64,000 bases of DNA, taken from Isoetes taiwanensis. Its lineage: Eukaryota > Streptophyta > Lycopodiopsida > Isoetales > Isoetaceae. Below the pieces are notes generated by a model. It ran no database searches and was not told the origin of the DNA. It worked only from the letters and a program-made list of their open reading frames with translations. Of the stretch, positions 36,666-47,233 are shown piece by piece (positions within the stretch are counted from its first letter, which is position 1; every line of letters begins with the position of its first letter). The translations under genes and the position numbers were made by a program. The stretch lies in contig JAJEKV010000161.1 of assembly GCA_021234155.1 (NCBI GenBank), positions 897,316 through 961,315 of the forward strand. Direction: 5' to 3'.

Positions 36666-38360
36666 ATGGATAGAAAAATTCCAAAAATTCATGTAGTTTC
36701 TTCATCTCCTTCTTCCTTCATGGCTGTGGCTATTGTGCTCGGTGGAGGCTGCCTTGCCAAAACTTCAGGCTTTCCAATGGATCGCCATATCTCCCCACCA
36801 TCACCCATTGTTCCATCCAGTATCGTCCAATCCAAGCCTTCCCCGGAACACACTGCCCCTTCTCCTGTCGGCCTCGTACACCCCCTCATTTGGAGGCAGG
36901 TATGCCCTTTAACCCCTTTTGCAATAGTATTCATATCTTTCCCCTACGAAGTCCTAAAATCCGTCATCATGCTTCTTGTTTGCCTCATCAGGATGATCCT
37001 TTTTGCAATCGTTCTGTTCTTGGGTCTCATGATCACTAAGCTTGCTCTTGTTGGTGCTATAGATATGCTTACCAAGCATTTCCCGATTTGGAGGCGAAGG
37101 CTTCTGTTGCCGGTAGGAATTGTAGCTAGGGTTTTGTTGTTTTTATGTGGATTTCAAGAATCAAAGGTTCCTCTACGCCAAGAGAGGAAGCTCCCATTTT
37201 GGTTTGCAACCATGTTACATTTGTGGATCTAGTTTTTATTTTGTTTCAAGCATGTGCCAGTTATTGTCACTGTCCAAGAAAACCTGAGCTACCCTGTTAT
37301 GGGTGCCATCATCAGAGCCATACCGTGGCTCGCCAGATTCAAGACGCATTGCTGGAGGAGAAATTAAAAGAAGAGCCAGATGCAATGACTGGAGTAGAGT
37401 GATGATCTTTCCTGAGGCTACCACCACCAATGGAAGGGCTTTGGTTTCTTACAAAGCGGGGGCATTTAATCTCGGCTATCGGTCCAGCCCATGTTGGTCA
37501 GGTACCCACATGTTCACCTAGATCCTGCTTGGTTTGCTCATGGTCCAACCATATACTTCTTGTTGTTTTAGCCTTATGATTTCGGTTTCATAACTTTATG
37601 AAATTGGAATACTTACCGACTATTGAACCAACATTGTTTGAGCAGAAAAATCCTCGCCTCTTTCTTTGAAAGAGTTAGAATGACAATGGCCAAGGCTCTT
37701 AATGTAATGGTAGCGAACACAACTTTGAAGACCTTCTTCTCATTCAAAGGCGAAAAACAATGAAGGATTCTAGTGGAATTGCTGCTTTAGAGTTTGGGAA
37801 GTTTGAAAAGCTTTACAAGTTGAATATTAAAGAGGTTAAAGCTTTCTATTTCAAGTTTAGGTTGCTAGATCACGAAGAAAAATGGTGTAGTGAATTATGG
37901 CGACTTTGTTGCATCATTTGGACTGCCCGGTGTGGTCCTCTTAAGCGGGTTTTCTCCATATTTGATAGTTTGGTGGGGATGCTTCACTTTTCGAAGACGG
38001 TATCTTTGCGGGTTTTGCATTTATAACCGAAGACGAGACAAGGTTGAGAAAATGCATGGAAGTGCTATTCAAGATCTTGGATAGAGATGGCGATGGAATT
38101 TTAAGCATTGAAGATCTAATTAATGCGGTCTCAAGGATTTGATTCCAAAAACAACTGTCGAACAGGTTAAGGAACCTTGGAATGTGGTGAATGTGAAGGG
38201 GCCAAAATATGTTAGCCTAACCGAGCTTTTTAATTTCCTTGAGACTAACACGGAATATGTAGCACGTTCATGTGTCTTTGAATCCGATTTACTATCATCA
38301 CCTACATTAAGAAATGAAGGAAATGCATTGCAGTCAATGAAAAACTCGTTGCTGCATTAA
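36666..38360 (+). pseudogene. LPEAT2-like lysophospholipid acyltransferase pseudogene
   Basis: Starting at ATG 36,666, the first ~165 codons give a proline-rich lead and two hydrophobic segments. The acyltransferase motif NHVTFVD (H-x4-D) is at 37,208-37,228, and FPEATTTNG at 37,408-37,434 corresponds to FPEGTTTNG with Gly changed to Ala. Then come FRFHNFMKLEYLP (about 37,575) and a C-terminal part with a canonical EF-hand loop, DRDGDGILSIED (about 38,080-38,115). The family acylates lysophosphatidylethanolamine and related lipids at the ER. The pieces are contiguous but in all three frames, with many shifts and stops. No intron interrupts them although the plant gene is normally intron-rich, which suggests a retrotransposed copy. 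No long poly(A) tail is left. Confidence 0.8.
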
Positions 38361-38818
38361 GAATGCACATTCTCACTTTGCCATGGTTCTTGTATATAGT
38401 AAATTGGCATTCAGTGGCATTCATTTCAATTGTGAGCTTGTAAAGATTGTCATTGTGTGGTAACATTGTGTAGAGACACATATGCAAGTAGTGCTTGATG
38501 AATCTTTTGCTTCTTATTAAAAAATTCATAAGAATTTGATCTTCATTTTGCCTCCTGCATTTTTTGCATTTTTAATATGCAATGTACCCACCAGCCCAAA
38601 TAGGGGTTTGGCTCCAGAGTTCTAGTCTTTAAGACTAGCAAATATGAAGTAGGGTTAGCGCTCGCTGGGTGGCATGAAGTGGTCAACATCTAGTGTTAGA
38701 TGTCAAAAACTCAAAACAGAAGGGTCTCATGTAGTTTTTTGACACGAATGGATTCATGTTGACATCTATCCAACGGCTCTCTCTTCGGCTTCGACTGTAG
38801 AGATTCATGAGAGCATCT
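38361..38818. other. Spacer, nothing seen
   Basis: Probable former 3' untranslated region of the acyltransferase copy up to about 38,530, then AT-rich sequence. Confidence 0.4.
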
Positions 38819-38980
38819 TATTTCTCAACCTCCGTCATGTTTGAACCAGTGTGAAAAGCTGAAACTCCATGTGTTTTTTCTTGGTTTTGGTTTTAACATG
38901 ACGACGTAGCAAAAACTCGCTAAGTCCACGAAAACGCCGAGTATTTTATTTGGTTCAAACATGACGAAGGTTGAGAAATA
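38819..38980. mobile_element. MITE-like hairpin with ~30-bp arms
   Basis: The arm at 38,819-38,848 (TTTCTCAACCTCCGTCATGT...) pairs with 38,951-38,980 with one or two mismatches. No coding capacity. Confidence 0.7.
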
Positions 38981-39257
38981 CCAAGTTCGAGATTCATGTA
39001 CATGAATCTCTTTGATCTCAACATGCGGCAGATCTCACAACGATCCAAAAATTAGGGCAAAAAGAAGAATGGCAGCCATCCAGAAATTAGGGGGAAAAAA
39101 GAGAATGGCAATAGTTCAAGTCAACATGAATCTCTTCGATCTCAACACGTGGTGGACCTTAGGGCACTTGGCGCCAATCCATAAATCAGTGGGAAAAGGG
39201 ATTATTTCCAACCACCTCTGGCACTAGAAAAAGGTAATCCTCTGGCTCTGGCATGAT

Positions 39258-39590
39258 GCAAGGAACCTCCATTTGCTTGACACAACATTTCAAGTTGTCT
39301 TTCAACATTGAAATTGCAATAACCTAATTTTGTGCAATAAATAGAGTTAATACCATAAGAAAGTACCTATATTTATGTAATACAGAATATGTAAATATAG
39401 TATGAAAAGTACCTAATTTTGTGTAATAAATAGAGTTAAAACAAAATATTTGAAAAGCAAAACTTCCATGAAAATATGCCTAATTTATATATTACTGCAA
39501 GGAACCTCGATTTGCTTGACACAACATTTCTAGTTGTCTTTTCAACATTGAGAATTGCAATACCCTAATGTTTTGTAATAAATAGAGTTA
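39258..39590. repeat. Imperfect local duplications upstream of the acidic gene
   Basis: AAGGAACCTC-ATTTGCTTGA and the following ~45 bp occur at about 39,259 and 39,498. TAATAAATAGAGTTAA occurs at about 39,345, 39,423 and 39,577. The stretch 39,405-39,495 is repeated as 40,370-40,460 on the other side of the gene. Confidence 0.75.
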
Positions 39591-39687
39591 ATACCAAAAA
39601 CCAAAATTTCAGCGTACGAAATTTAATTCACGCTAGCCTTTATAGGGTCGTGAGGAAACCTCTTTCTTCAAAATTCCATCCTCCACC

Positions 39688-40201
39688 ATGTCGAAGTGCT
39701 CCCGCTCCACCTCCCCTTCCCAATCCGACGCCCAATCCGCCATCTCAGAACTTAAGCGTCGCCGGGGCGTCCTGTCACTCCCATTATCAGAGGTGTTTGC
39801 TATCTATGGGATAGGCTCCTGGCCTATGCCACAAGAGATAGGCACGCTTCGTGTGCCACAACAAACTTCTGTCCCTCAACCCAGTTCCTCCAGCAGCTCT
39901 GAAGAAAGTTCGGAAGATGAATCCGAATTTTCTCAGACATGCACGGAGGAACTTGATTCTGATTCTGCATGTGAGAGGCAGCGCTGGAGGGAATATCTAC
40001 ATGAATTGGATTCAGAATCCGAAGAGGTTTCCAGTAGAGATAGCTCCGACGAAGCTGCCACCTCTGCTGATGAAGCTGAAGAAACGGAGTTTGTCGAATT
40101 CCGTGAATCGCTACAAGGTAATTTGTTTTTGTTTTCTTTTGCTTACTTTTAGTTAGTTCTAACATTTTCTTTTTATGTCTACAGCTGAGGCAGAGGCATG
40201 A
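39688..40201 (+). CDS. Small acidic Ser/Glu-rich protein, two exons
   Basis: Exon 1 (39,688-40,117) and a 17-bp exon 2 (40,185-40,201) are joined over a 67-bp intron with GT...ACAG borders. They give a 148-aa protein ending AEAEA. The N-terminus is Ser-rich and basic (…ELKRRRGVLSLP…); the second half is a long run of Ser, Asp and Glu and is probably disordered. A TTTATAG element lies about 45 bp upstream of the ATG. The gene is flanked by ~90-bp direct repeats (39,405-39,495 and 40,370-40,460), which hints at a mobile or duplicated unit. I do not recognise the family; it precedes two other unknown genes on the same strand. Confidence 0.6.
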
Positions 40202-40218
40202 GGAGCGGAGGAGCCTTG

Positions 40219-40365
40219 TTTTGTAAAAACCAGGGCTTTGGGCCATTTTCTGTAAAAATCAGGGCTTTGGGCCTTTTTTCTGTAAAAATCAGGGCTTTGG
40301 GCATTTTCTCTGTAAAAATCAAGGCCTTAGGCCATTTTCTGTAAAAATCACGGCCTTTTAAATGT
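40219..40365. repeat. Tandem ~33-bp repeat in the 3' region of the acidic gene
   Basis: About four and a half units containing TGTAAAAATCAGGGC followed by TTTGGGCCATTTT. The copies diverge progressively to the right. Confidence 0.85.
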
Positions 40366-40793
40366 CATATCAAAAGTACCTAATTTTGTGTAATAAATAG
40401 AGTTAAAACAAAATATTTGAAAAGCAAAAATTCCATGAAAATATGCCTAATTTGTATATTAATAACCATGGGAAAGCACGACAGTATTTAAAACAAGGAA
40501 TTTCCTTGCAGTATTCTGATTAATATACACGCTAATAATTCCAAAATATATGTAAATATTAATGTCGGAAAAAGTATCCTTCATAACTAGAAAAGACATC
40601 TATCATATATCATAGGGATTACAGAAAAAGTAACCGTGAAAATTTAATGCATTTATTTCAATATTCTCCAAAATATACCCTAGATGCTATCTGGCGGGCA
40701 GATCGTACGCCTGGCGTGTTCTCAGATAATTAATATTCGCGCCTAATTCCCTTTTTGATTATTACTTATTCACGCTTAAATTTCCCATCTGGC

Positions 40794-40800
40794 TATATAA
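40794..40800 (+). promoter_or_regulatory. TATA box (TATATAA)
   Basis: CTATATAATC is followed by a C/T-rich leader. It would serve a spliced transcript whose exon 1 ends at a GTGAGC donor near 40,982. Confidence 0.55.
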
Positions 40801-41072
40801 TCACATCGACCTTCCAAATTCTCTAGACTTCGTTTCTTACATACGAATTTCACGCTTGCGCTTCTATCCGGCTTCGAATCTAAGTGAGCTTCTATCCGGC
40901 TTCTGCATAACCCTCTGAGGTTCCCGTGGACGTTAAAATTCAATCTTGATCTTGATCTTGATCTATCCGGCTTTGAATCTAGGTGAGCAGTCTTCGAATC
41001 ACTGTGTTTTAACAGTCTCGACCTGTTTGATTTTGCACATCGTTTTTACATTCCACTCTGTTTTTCATACAG

Positions 41073-41222
41073 GGAAGAAAAGCATCTGGAGCTGCCTCAC
41101 GCTCTAAGTTCCACAGAACTGAAGTTCCAGGGTCTAAAGCTCTAAGCCCAAAGTTCAAGGCCCCGACGTTCAAGGTTAGGGAACCCGAAGCTGCATCTGG
41201 CTCAAAGCCTAGAGATTTCAAG
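41073..41222 (+). other. Leader exon with open frame
   Basis: Bounded by CATACAG and AAG before GTTAGT. The 150 bp are open in one frame, with Lys/Ser/Pro-rich repeats of the kind SKFHRTE...SPKFKAP. There is no upstream ATG in the preceding exon, so it is either untranslated or codes only if an unseen start exists. It splices in frame to 41,603, reading MPAWTNHPFAW and stopping 4 bases before the next ATG. Confidence 0.45.
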
Positions 41223-41657
41223 GTTAGTTCTCCTTGAATATGACATGCATGTCTATAGCAGGTTAAGTCCAAGATCAAAATCTCAGGGAATTAGTCGAGG
41301 CAATGGAACCAGATGATGTTTATGAAAGCAAGAATAGCTTTCTATAAACTTCATCTGCTTCCTGTTGCTTCGAATATTTCCTTGAGTTTCTGATCTTGGA
41401 TGAAACATGTTGTAGCATGTAGAATAGATTTTAACTTCTAGTATTAGTTAAAACATGCTAGACCACAATAACATCTCTGCTGTTATTAGGTAAAACATGC
41501 TAGACCTGTATAACATCTTGTCTGTTATTAGTTAAAACATGAATAACACACGCTCGGCGTGCAAATTTTTATGTTAATCATAATGTAGCTTCCTTCTGTT
41601 AGATGCCTGCTTGGACTAACCACCCATTCGCTTGGATTCAGCAGCAAATTCATTGAT

Positions 41658-42077
41658 ATGGCGGCCCAGGTACCTACCAGCACTGCACCAAACGCTCCAA
41701 GCCCTCCCCATGATGCTGTCCCAATGATGCCACATCCACTCGACTATTTGGAGCAGCTCGAAATCATGAACCAAGAACAGAGGTGTGCTCTGAATATTGG
41801 TGCTCAGGCCATAGATATTGGCAGTCAGTGTGCAGATTTGGCAAGAAGGCTGGGGACCTTAACTGAGCAGTTGGAGAAAGCTGTTCATGAATTAGTACAT
41901 TATGAAGCACGCTGTCGTATGCTAGAGCTCGACAACCTTCAGCTTCGATCTCTGGTAGCCAGCCTGTATGCTCAGTTTCAGGCTGTACCACTGTGGAGGC
42001 CTGAGATGGACGAGGAACATGAGCAGGATGGACAGGATGAACAGGATGGACAGGATGGACAGGCAATGGAAAGCTGA
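41658..42077 (+). CDS. 139-aa coiled-coil protein
   Basis: An uninterrupted ORF. It has a Pro/Ala-rich N-terminus, a long helical middle with Leu heptads (LARRLGTLTEQLEKAVHEL), and an acidic tail of EQDGQDEQDGQDGQ repeats. The ATG lies 4 bp after the stop of a short upstream reading frame (41,603-41,653). No known domain. Downstream, CATGGACAGGCAATG is repeated three times and a hairpin spans 42,095-42,144. It may be a small oligomerising partner of the gene that follows; that is inference from position only. Confidence 0.6.
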   Translation: MAAQVPTSTAPNAPSPPHDAVPMMPHPLDYLEQLEIMNQEQRCALNIGAQAIDIGSQCADLARRLGTLTEQLEKAVHELVHYEARCRMLELDNLQLRSLVASLYAQFQAVPLWRPEMDEEHEQDGQDEQDGQDGQAMES

Positions 42078-42094
42078 CTAGGGAGTCATGGAGG

Positions 42095-42144
42095 CATTGC
42101 CTGTATTTAGGCTTGCATTAGCCTAAATACATGGACAGGCAATG
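42095..42144 (+). terminator. Hairpin downstream of the 139-aa ORF
   Basis: CATTGCCTGTATTTAGGC pairs with GCCTAAATAC...GCAATG across a short loop. It may contribute to 3' end formation or be a residual foldback. Copies of the right half recur at about 42,180. Confidence 0.4.
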
Positions 42145-42379
42145 AAAAACTAATGTGTACTAAATACATTAGCCGAATTGCATGGACAGGCAATGGACAG
42201 CTAAATTAGCCTACATTTTGTATACCAGGGAGGCATGACAGCTGATCAGCCCAAATTTTGTATTTCTGGGATATCCAGATTTGAATGTAACATATTGCAA
42301 CCAATCAATGTAATAGAAAATTTTGTCTCAACATATCTCTCTCTATTTTATCATTTCTTACATACCTTTTTGAATCAAT

Positions 42380-42520
42380 GCGCTCCCGAATTCTCGAATT
42401 CGCCTCCCGAATTTGCCTCCCGACCTCGCGACTTCCGGCGACCTTGCGACCTCGCGACCCTGCGACTTCTCCCGACCTCGCGACCCTGCGACTTCTGCGA
42501 CCTCCCGACCTCGCGAAATA
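42380..42520. repeat. GCGACCTCGCGAC minisatellite
   Basis: Short imperfect units of the form CGACCTCGCGACCCTGCGAC are repeated over about 140 bp. Reading frames through it (Arg/Gly/Ser-rich) are by-products. Confidence 0.8.
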
Positions 42521-42638
42521 GGTATTGGGTGGGGTGGGCAAAAGAAATTCGAATCATACAAAGATAAGGCGGGATAAAAGTAATAAATGAAAGGCAGGCG
42601 GGCGAAAATTCGAATAAAACTGAATTAGACATTTAGGC

Positions 42639-42660
42639 GGGACGGGTTAGGCGGGACGGG
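42639..42660 (+). other. Potential G-quadruplex
   Basis: Four GGG runs with loops of 2, 6 and 2 bases (GGGACGGGTTAGGCGGGACGGG shortened here to its pattern G3-N2-G3-N6-G3-N2-G3). Similar G-rich units follow at about 42,685 and 42,712. Confidence 0.5.
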
Positions 42661-42814
42661 TTTTTCAAACTGAAAGTAATCAATTAAGGCAAGGCGGGTT
42701 TTTCAATTTAGGCGGACGGGTTTTTCAGACTGAATCTTGGTTTTCATTACTTTCAGGTCAAGAAGATTTATTTGAGCGCTTATTTTAGGTCAAGAAGATT
42801 TTTTTGAGCGCTTA

Positions 42815-42998
42815 TCCGAGCGACTTTCCGGCTCCGTCTTCCGGCTGTGTGTAGGCGATTCGAGTACGTCTTCGAGAACAAAAGTTGTTCGAGGCGGGCG
42901 CGGCCGAGGAAACACTGTCCGAGCTTCTAATCAAGTTCCAGGGACCTCTAATCAAGTTCCAGAGGCTTCTCATCAAGTTCCAGGGACCTCTAATCAAG
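42815..42998 (+). CDS. ParB-like gene, first recognisable exon
   Basis: In the frame that joins exon 2, this exon gives VVRGGRGRGNTVRASNQV and then a tandem peptide repeat of the form SNQVPGT/SNQVPEA, from four imperfect ~26-bp DNA repeats. It ends CAAG before GTAAGG, phase 1. An RGG box usually binds RNA or mediates condensation. No in-frame ATG is evident, so the true start lies upstream or was lost. Confidence 0.55.
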
Positions 42999-43759
42999 GT
43001 AAGGCTTCTATCCAACTTTTAGATTTGGCTTTGCAGGAGTTTCTAGAGTTACTGTCGAGTTTCTGGACTGTTAAGTTTTTAGAGTAAGGGTCCTATCCAA
43101 TTTTTAGAGTAGGCTTTGCAGGAATGGGTCTCACATGAGTAAGGGTTACACAGACAAGGATGTGTCTTTCCTGCAACAGACAAGGATGTGTCTTCTACAA
43201 TTCTCAGTTTAGAGTAGACTTTGCAGGAATGGGTCTGACATGTGGAATTCTAGAGTTACACAGACTGTTGAGCATGAATCCGAATACCTTTCCTGCAACA
43301 GACAAGGATGTGTCTTCTACAATTCTCAGTTTCTGAGCTTTTAGAATACAATTTTGCTTTAGTTTTGATCACATGTCAAATAAAGGTGTGGATAGAAGGG
43401 GTTCTATGTATGAGGAAGGCGTGATCTGTATGGTAAAGGACAAATGTCTGGTTACTCAAGCTTTTTTGCAGTAATCTTTGGTTACTCAAGCTTCGCAGTA
43501 ATCTTTGGTTACTCAAGCTTTGCAGTAATCTTTGGTTAGTGAAGCTTTGCATTAATCTGACTTTTTCCTTAGGCGGCACCAACATATATATAAAGTATCT
43601 GCTAGACTAGTTAGAAACACGCCGAGCGTGAATTAGACTAGTATGAAAATTTTAATTCACGCTAAGCGTGAATTACACTAATGTGAGTTTTTATATCACG
43701 CCAAGCGTGATCTCGTATTCAGGGAAGTTTGCTGAATCATACTCCTGATTGTTTTGCAG
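42999..43759 (+). other. Intron with tandem repeats and three palindromes
   Basis: GTAAGG donor and TTTTGCAG acceptor. It contains duplicated ACAGACAAGGATGTGTCTT sequences (about 43,155-43,330), a four-unit array around TTTGGTTACTCAAGCTT (43,446-43,558), and three CACGC-N3-GCGTG palindromes at 43,618-43,630, 43,658-43,670 and 43,697-43,709. Confidence 0.6.
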
Positions 43760-44900
43760 TGGTAAAGAGGAAGAAGGATACTCCTAATCCCGGGTCTACT
43801 CCTGCCAAGAGGCAAAGGACAGACGACCAAGATGCGACACCCTATGATCTCACCTTGGATGCTGAAGGTCCTATTCTTGTCGCAACCACTGACCCTCCAT
43901 GCCCTGAAGAAGAAATGGATGAGGGTGCCGAGTGGTATGTTGACCTCGCCAAGACAAATGGCAAGCTGGACTTAACACTCTTCTCCAGGAAGAAGGTAGC
44001 GGACAAGATGACCAAGCAAGGGATCGTAATCTCCTATGAGGAGGAGAACGACACCAGTTGTAAAGTGCTTTTGGAGATCACACGTAAGCAAAAGAAGGAT
44101 CTGCTCCGACTCACTAACTGTAGATCTACTTCTTACAAAAAGAAATTGATGAAGACAGATCCTAACAGTGAGACGTGTTATAAGTATGGTTGGCCTGATG
44201 ATGTAGCAATTACGCCAGTATCCATATGCCAAGGAGTCACAGCCGTGCGTAGAGGCATGTTCAGTAAACCAACTCCAAGTCACTACCTTCATCAAGCTAG
44301 AGAATTAGCTGACTTAAAAGCTGCTAACAGGAACCTGAAGTTGGAAACAGTTGTTAAACCTGTGGTTGTCGAGGGCATTGAGGTTTCAGGGTTCGAAAAT
44401 GAACAGGACAGGGTGGCGTAGCTGGAGGCTATGAACAAGTTGACTAAGTACGCTGAGCATTATCCATTGGGTCTTAAGAGAACTTGTACGCTCCATGTGA
44501 AGCGCCTCATACGTTCACCAATTTCTAAATACGTCAGTAGACGATATGATCCAGCACATGCTATGGAGATCATTCAGAGTATGATTAGCAATCCAGGTCA
44601 AATGCCTATGCCAGCCGATGTGTTACCCTGGGATCCTGGTACGAACAAGCCCGTTGTGTGGTCTGACGCTGAGGCGTTAATAGAAGATGAGCATATTATA
44701 TTCGTCATCATTGATGGGCAGCATTCCGTTGAGGCACAGAGGGCTCTTATCACGCAAGCAGAACAAACGGGCCAAACAATGTTTTACAAGCACTATGCTT
44801 ATAGGAAGTGCCGATTATTGGCTGGCAACACTTCACCTGCGGATTTGGCAGAGATTAGTGCAACTTTAAACGAAATGGGGAGGACGTTTCTGTATAAAAG
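43760..44900 (+). CDS. ParB/DGQHR-like domain exon
   Basis: 380 codons in one frame with a single TAG at 44,419-44,421; the flanking residues (…EQDRVA, then LEAMNKL…) continue smoothly, so CAG to TAG is likely. The N-terminal part is basic (VVKRKKDT, an NLS-like PAKRQRTDD) and then a mixed domain. The second part shows a ParB/DGQHR-type pattern: a helix PAHAMEIIQSMISN, a Trp/Pro region, a strand plus IIFVIIDGQHSVEAQRAL (DGQH at 44,713-44,724), later CRLLAGNTSP and ISATLNEM. In the family the DGQH/GxxR loop lies in a nucleotide-binding or nuclease fold. The exon ends AAAAG before GTAATT and splices in phase to 45,252. The domain call is from motif pattern only. Confidence 0.55.
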
Positions 44901-45251
44901 GTAATTTACATTAGTAAGCATATATTTTTTATAATAAAGCACGCCTGGCGTGCTTTTACATAGATCACGCTAGGCGTGCTTTGTTTTTGTGTAAAGCACG
45001 CCAGGCGTGAATTCAATCCATTTAATCGACTGAATTCACGCCTGGCGTGCTTTACACAAAAACAAAGCACGCCTGGCGTGACGTAGATAGAGTTAGAAGC
45101 ACGCCCGGCGTGCTTGTAAATCCATTTGAATCACGCTTGGCGTGCTTTCGGCAATAAAGAAAGCACGCCGGGCGTGCGTCCTAACCATTTCAATTCACGC
45201 CTAGCGTGTTTATTGTCTACAACACTCATCCCATCTTGTGTACTTCTGTAG
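44901..45251 (+). repeat. Intron carrying nine CACGC-N3-GCGTG palindromes
   Basis: The 13-bp palindromes start at 44,940, 44,966, 44,997, 45,037, 45,068, 45,100, 45,132, 45,164 and 45,196, spaced 26-40 bp apart. The five-base arms are invariant and the three-base core varies (CTG, TAG, CAG, CCG, TTG, CGG, CTA). Flanks are also shared (GCTTT or AATTC). The intron has a GTAATT donor and a TTCTGTAG acceptor. Within it, 44,966-45,080 forms one long hairpin. Confidence 0.9.
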
Positions 45252-47084
45252 TCCATATGTTGAACAACTGCGCCATGCTCGCCAACAATGGGTGGAATAT
45301 GGCTGCCCATTACCCTCCAGACAGGGTGGGACGAAGTCTGAGAACTTCAAGCAGCTGGAGCGGACTCTATCGCAGACTATTATACAGGATAAGAAGTCTG
45401 CTAAAAAATCAAAGAGAAAAGGTGCTGATGACAACGCAGATCCTTCTGATAGCACATCCAGACGGTCAGGTCCAACAGACTCCTACAAGATTGTCTTCAG
45501 TAAGGAAGCACTATGGAAAAAGTGGAATGAATTGAGGATGCTTATGCTCACAAGCAACTGCCAGATAGCATGGGCAGGGTGCCCCCCGTGGATGTAAGCA
45601 TCTTTGACCTGACTGTGACTGAGATGAGAAAGACCCAGGGGCTAGACGACGATGAGACCCTGTATGTTCTAGATCAGTTACTAAAGAAGGAGGTTTTATA
45701 CAAGAAGAGTGCCTTCACTAAAGATAGGATGTCCTTTGTTGAGTGCTGCAGTCATGTGAAGGACGTACGTACCATATATGAAGTCAGCTGTGGGAGCTGT
45801 GTTACAAAAGCTGTCGGGGGATGTCGCATTATCTGAAATTGGATTACTAGATAAGTACAATGTAAGTGATGATGACATAAAGAAATATGTATTCTGGTCA
45901 AAGGACTTCCTAAAGAATTGGAAGGCTAAAAATACAAAACATAAGGAGACTCTGCCGCCAAAGGTACTGGCTGAGTTGAGAAGAAAAGTGGCTCTTGTGA
46001 AAAAGATTACTGGTGAGGAAGACACTATCCAGTATTCAGTGTCAGTTGGGTACAAAGGGCTCTTACCAGAAGACCTTGCCCTTAAAAACATCTCACTCTT
46101 TGTGTTGGATAGCGAGAGGGCCGCCGGATGGCCGGAGCGACTCTGCGGCTTCTTCACGGAAGCATGCGGGGTTGGCGATAGAGAGGTGCTTTACCATTGT
46201 CATGGTATGTCCGTCAGGTGAATCACATCTACATGCATTGTCCGCTGCTCATGATCTAGAGTGCATTAAAGTTATCAGAGAGGGATGCGATATCTCGATG
46301 ATAATGATCTTGAGCTCTGAAGCGGATCCCAAGATGGCACATGTCATCTACATTATGATCTCTATGGTAGCGGGGCGAGGAATATGATTACGGTAAGGCC
46401 AAGGGTGACAATAGCCTTTGCATGGGGATGTTATATAGATGAGTATCAAACTTAAAGACCATATTCTATCATAGAGATAAGAATCCAGGAAGATAAGTCG
46501 AGGAAGAGGATAAGGATCGGGACCTTCGTCTAGAAGGTGAGATCAAGTACGAGCTACTAACTAAGGAGAAGGGTCCCTTGAATAAAAATGGGTTCCCAAG
46601 AAATATGGCTGCTTACCTAGTCGAGGCATTTGCCCCAATTGACACGACGTGCGTGGAGCTCCATGTTGGGGGCTATATTGGACGACAGGCTCTGATGGCT
46701 GCTAGAAGATGTCATTGCCTTGTAAGTGATGCGCAGGCAAAAGACTTTCTTGACCCATTCCTCATGTATGTACTTGACAAATCTCCAAAAGGTCCATCTG
46801 GGAAGATGGAAGCTGCAGCAATAACAAGCCTCTTGACGATGCCTCTGACAGAAATTGTCGATAGTTCTGGTGCCGAAACTAATAATGCACATCTTGACCT
46901 GGAAACTAGAGATGAATTACGAGCTAGGTTGGATGGAGAAAAAAATGTGATGGCGCAGAACTTGGGCGGGATCTTTGCCTCCCTTCATAGCAGCACTGCA
47001 CCGAACTTTACAATAACTCCGCCAGTAGACAATGAATCAAATGAGCCGCCAGTTGAACACGCAACCGACTCTAGTGATTCCCAG
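45252..47084 (+). pseudogene. ParB-like gene, C-terminal part with MTase-like segment
   Basis: Continues in phase from the previous exon as SPYVEQLRHARQQW. Shifts occur near 45,533 (one base), at 45,765-45,772 (a GTAC duplication) and near 46,165, with more decay at 46,230-46,497. Readable parts include KKSAKKSKRKG (basic), ALWKKWNE, SIFDLTVTEMRKTQ and DFLKNWKAKNTKH. From 46,498 an open stretch gives FPRNMAAYLVEAF, then CVELHVGGYIGRQALMAAR, then RCHCLVSDAQ. This resembles the last part of N4/N6 DNA methyltransferases, where an SAM-binding motif I follows a Pro-anchored helix, but the Asp and Gly pattern is imperfect. It ends before GTAAAC at 47,085. Role unknown. Confidence 0.45.
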
Positions 47085-47233
47085 GTAAACAAAGTGATAT
47101 GATTTGTGAAGAACGCAGGAGAACTAACAGAAAATGACAATTGTAACAGTCAGGAGATAACGAAGAATAAGAATGGCGACGAGGAGAATGACTAAATTGA
47201 CAACATCGAAACCGAAGATGAAAGGTATGAGCT

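Noticed and set aside
42305-42632. Arg/Gly/Ser-rich proteins on both strands
   Set aside because: Frames through the GCGACCTCGCGAC minisatellite.
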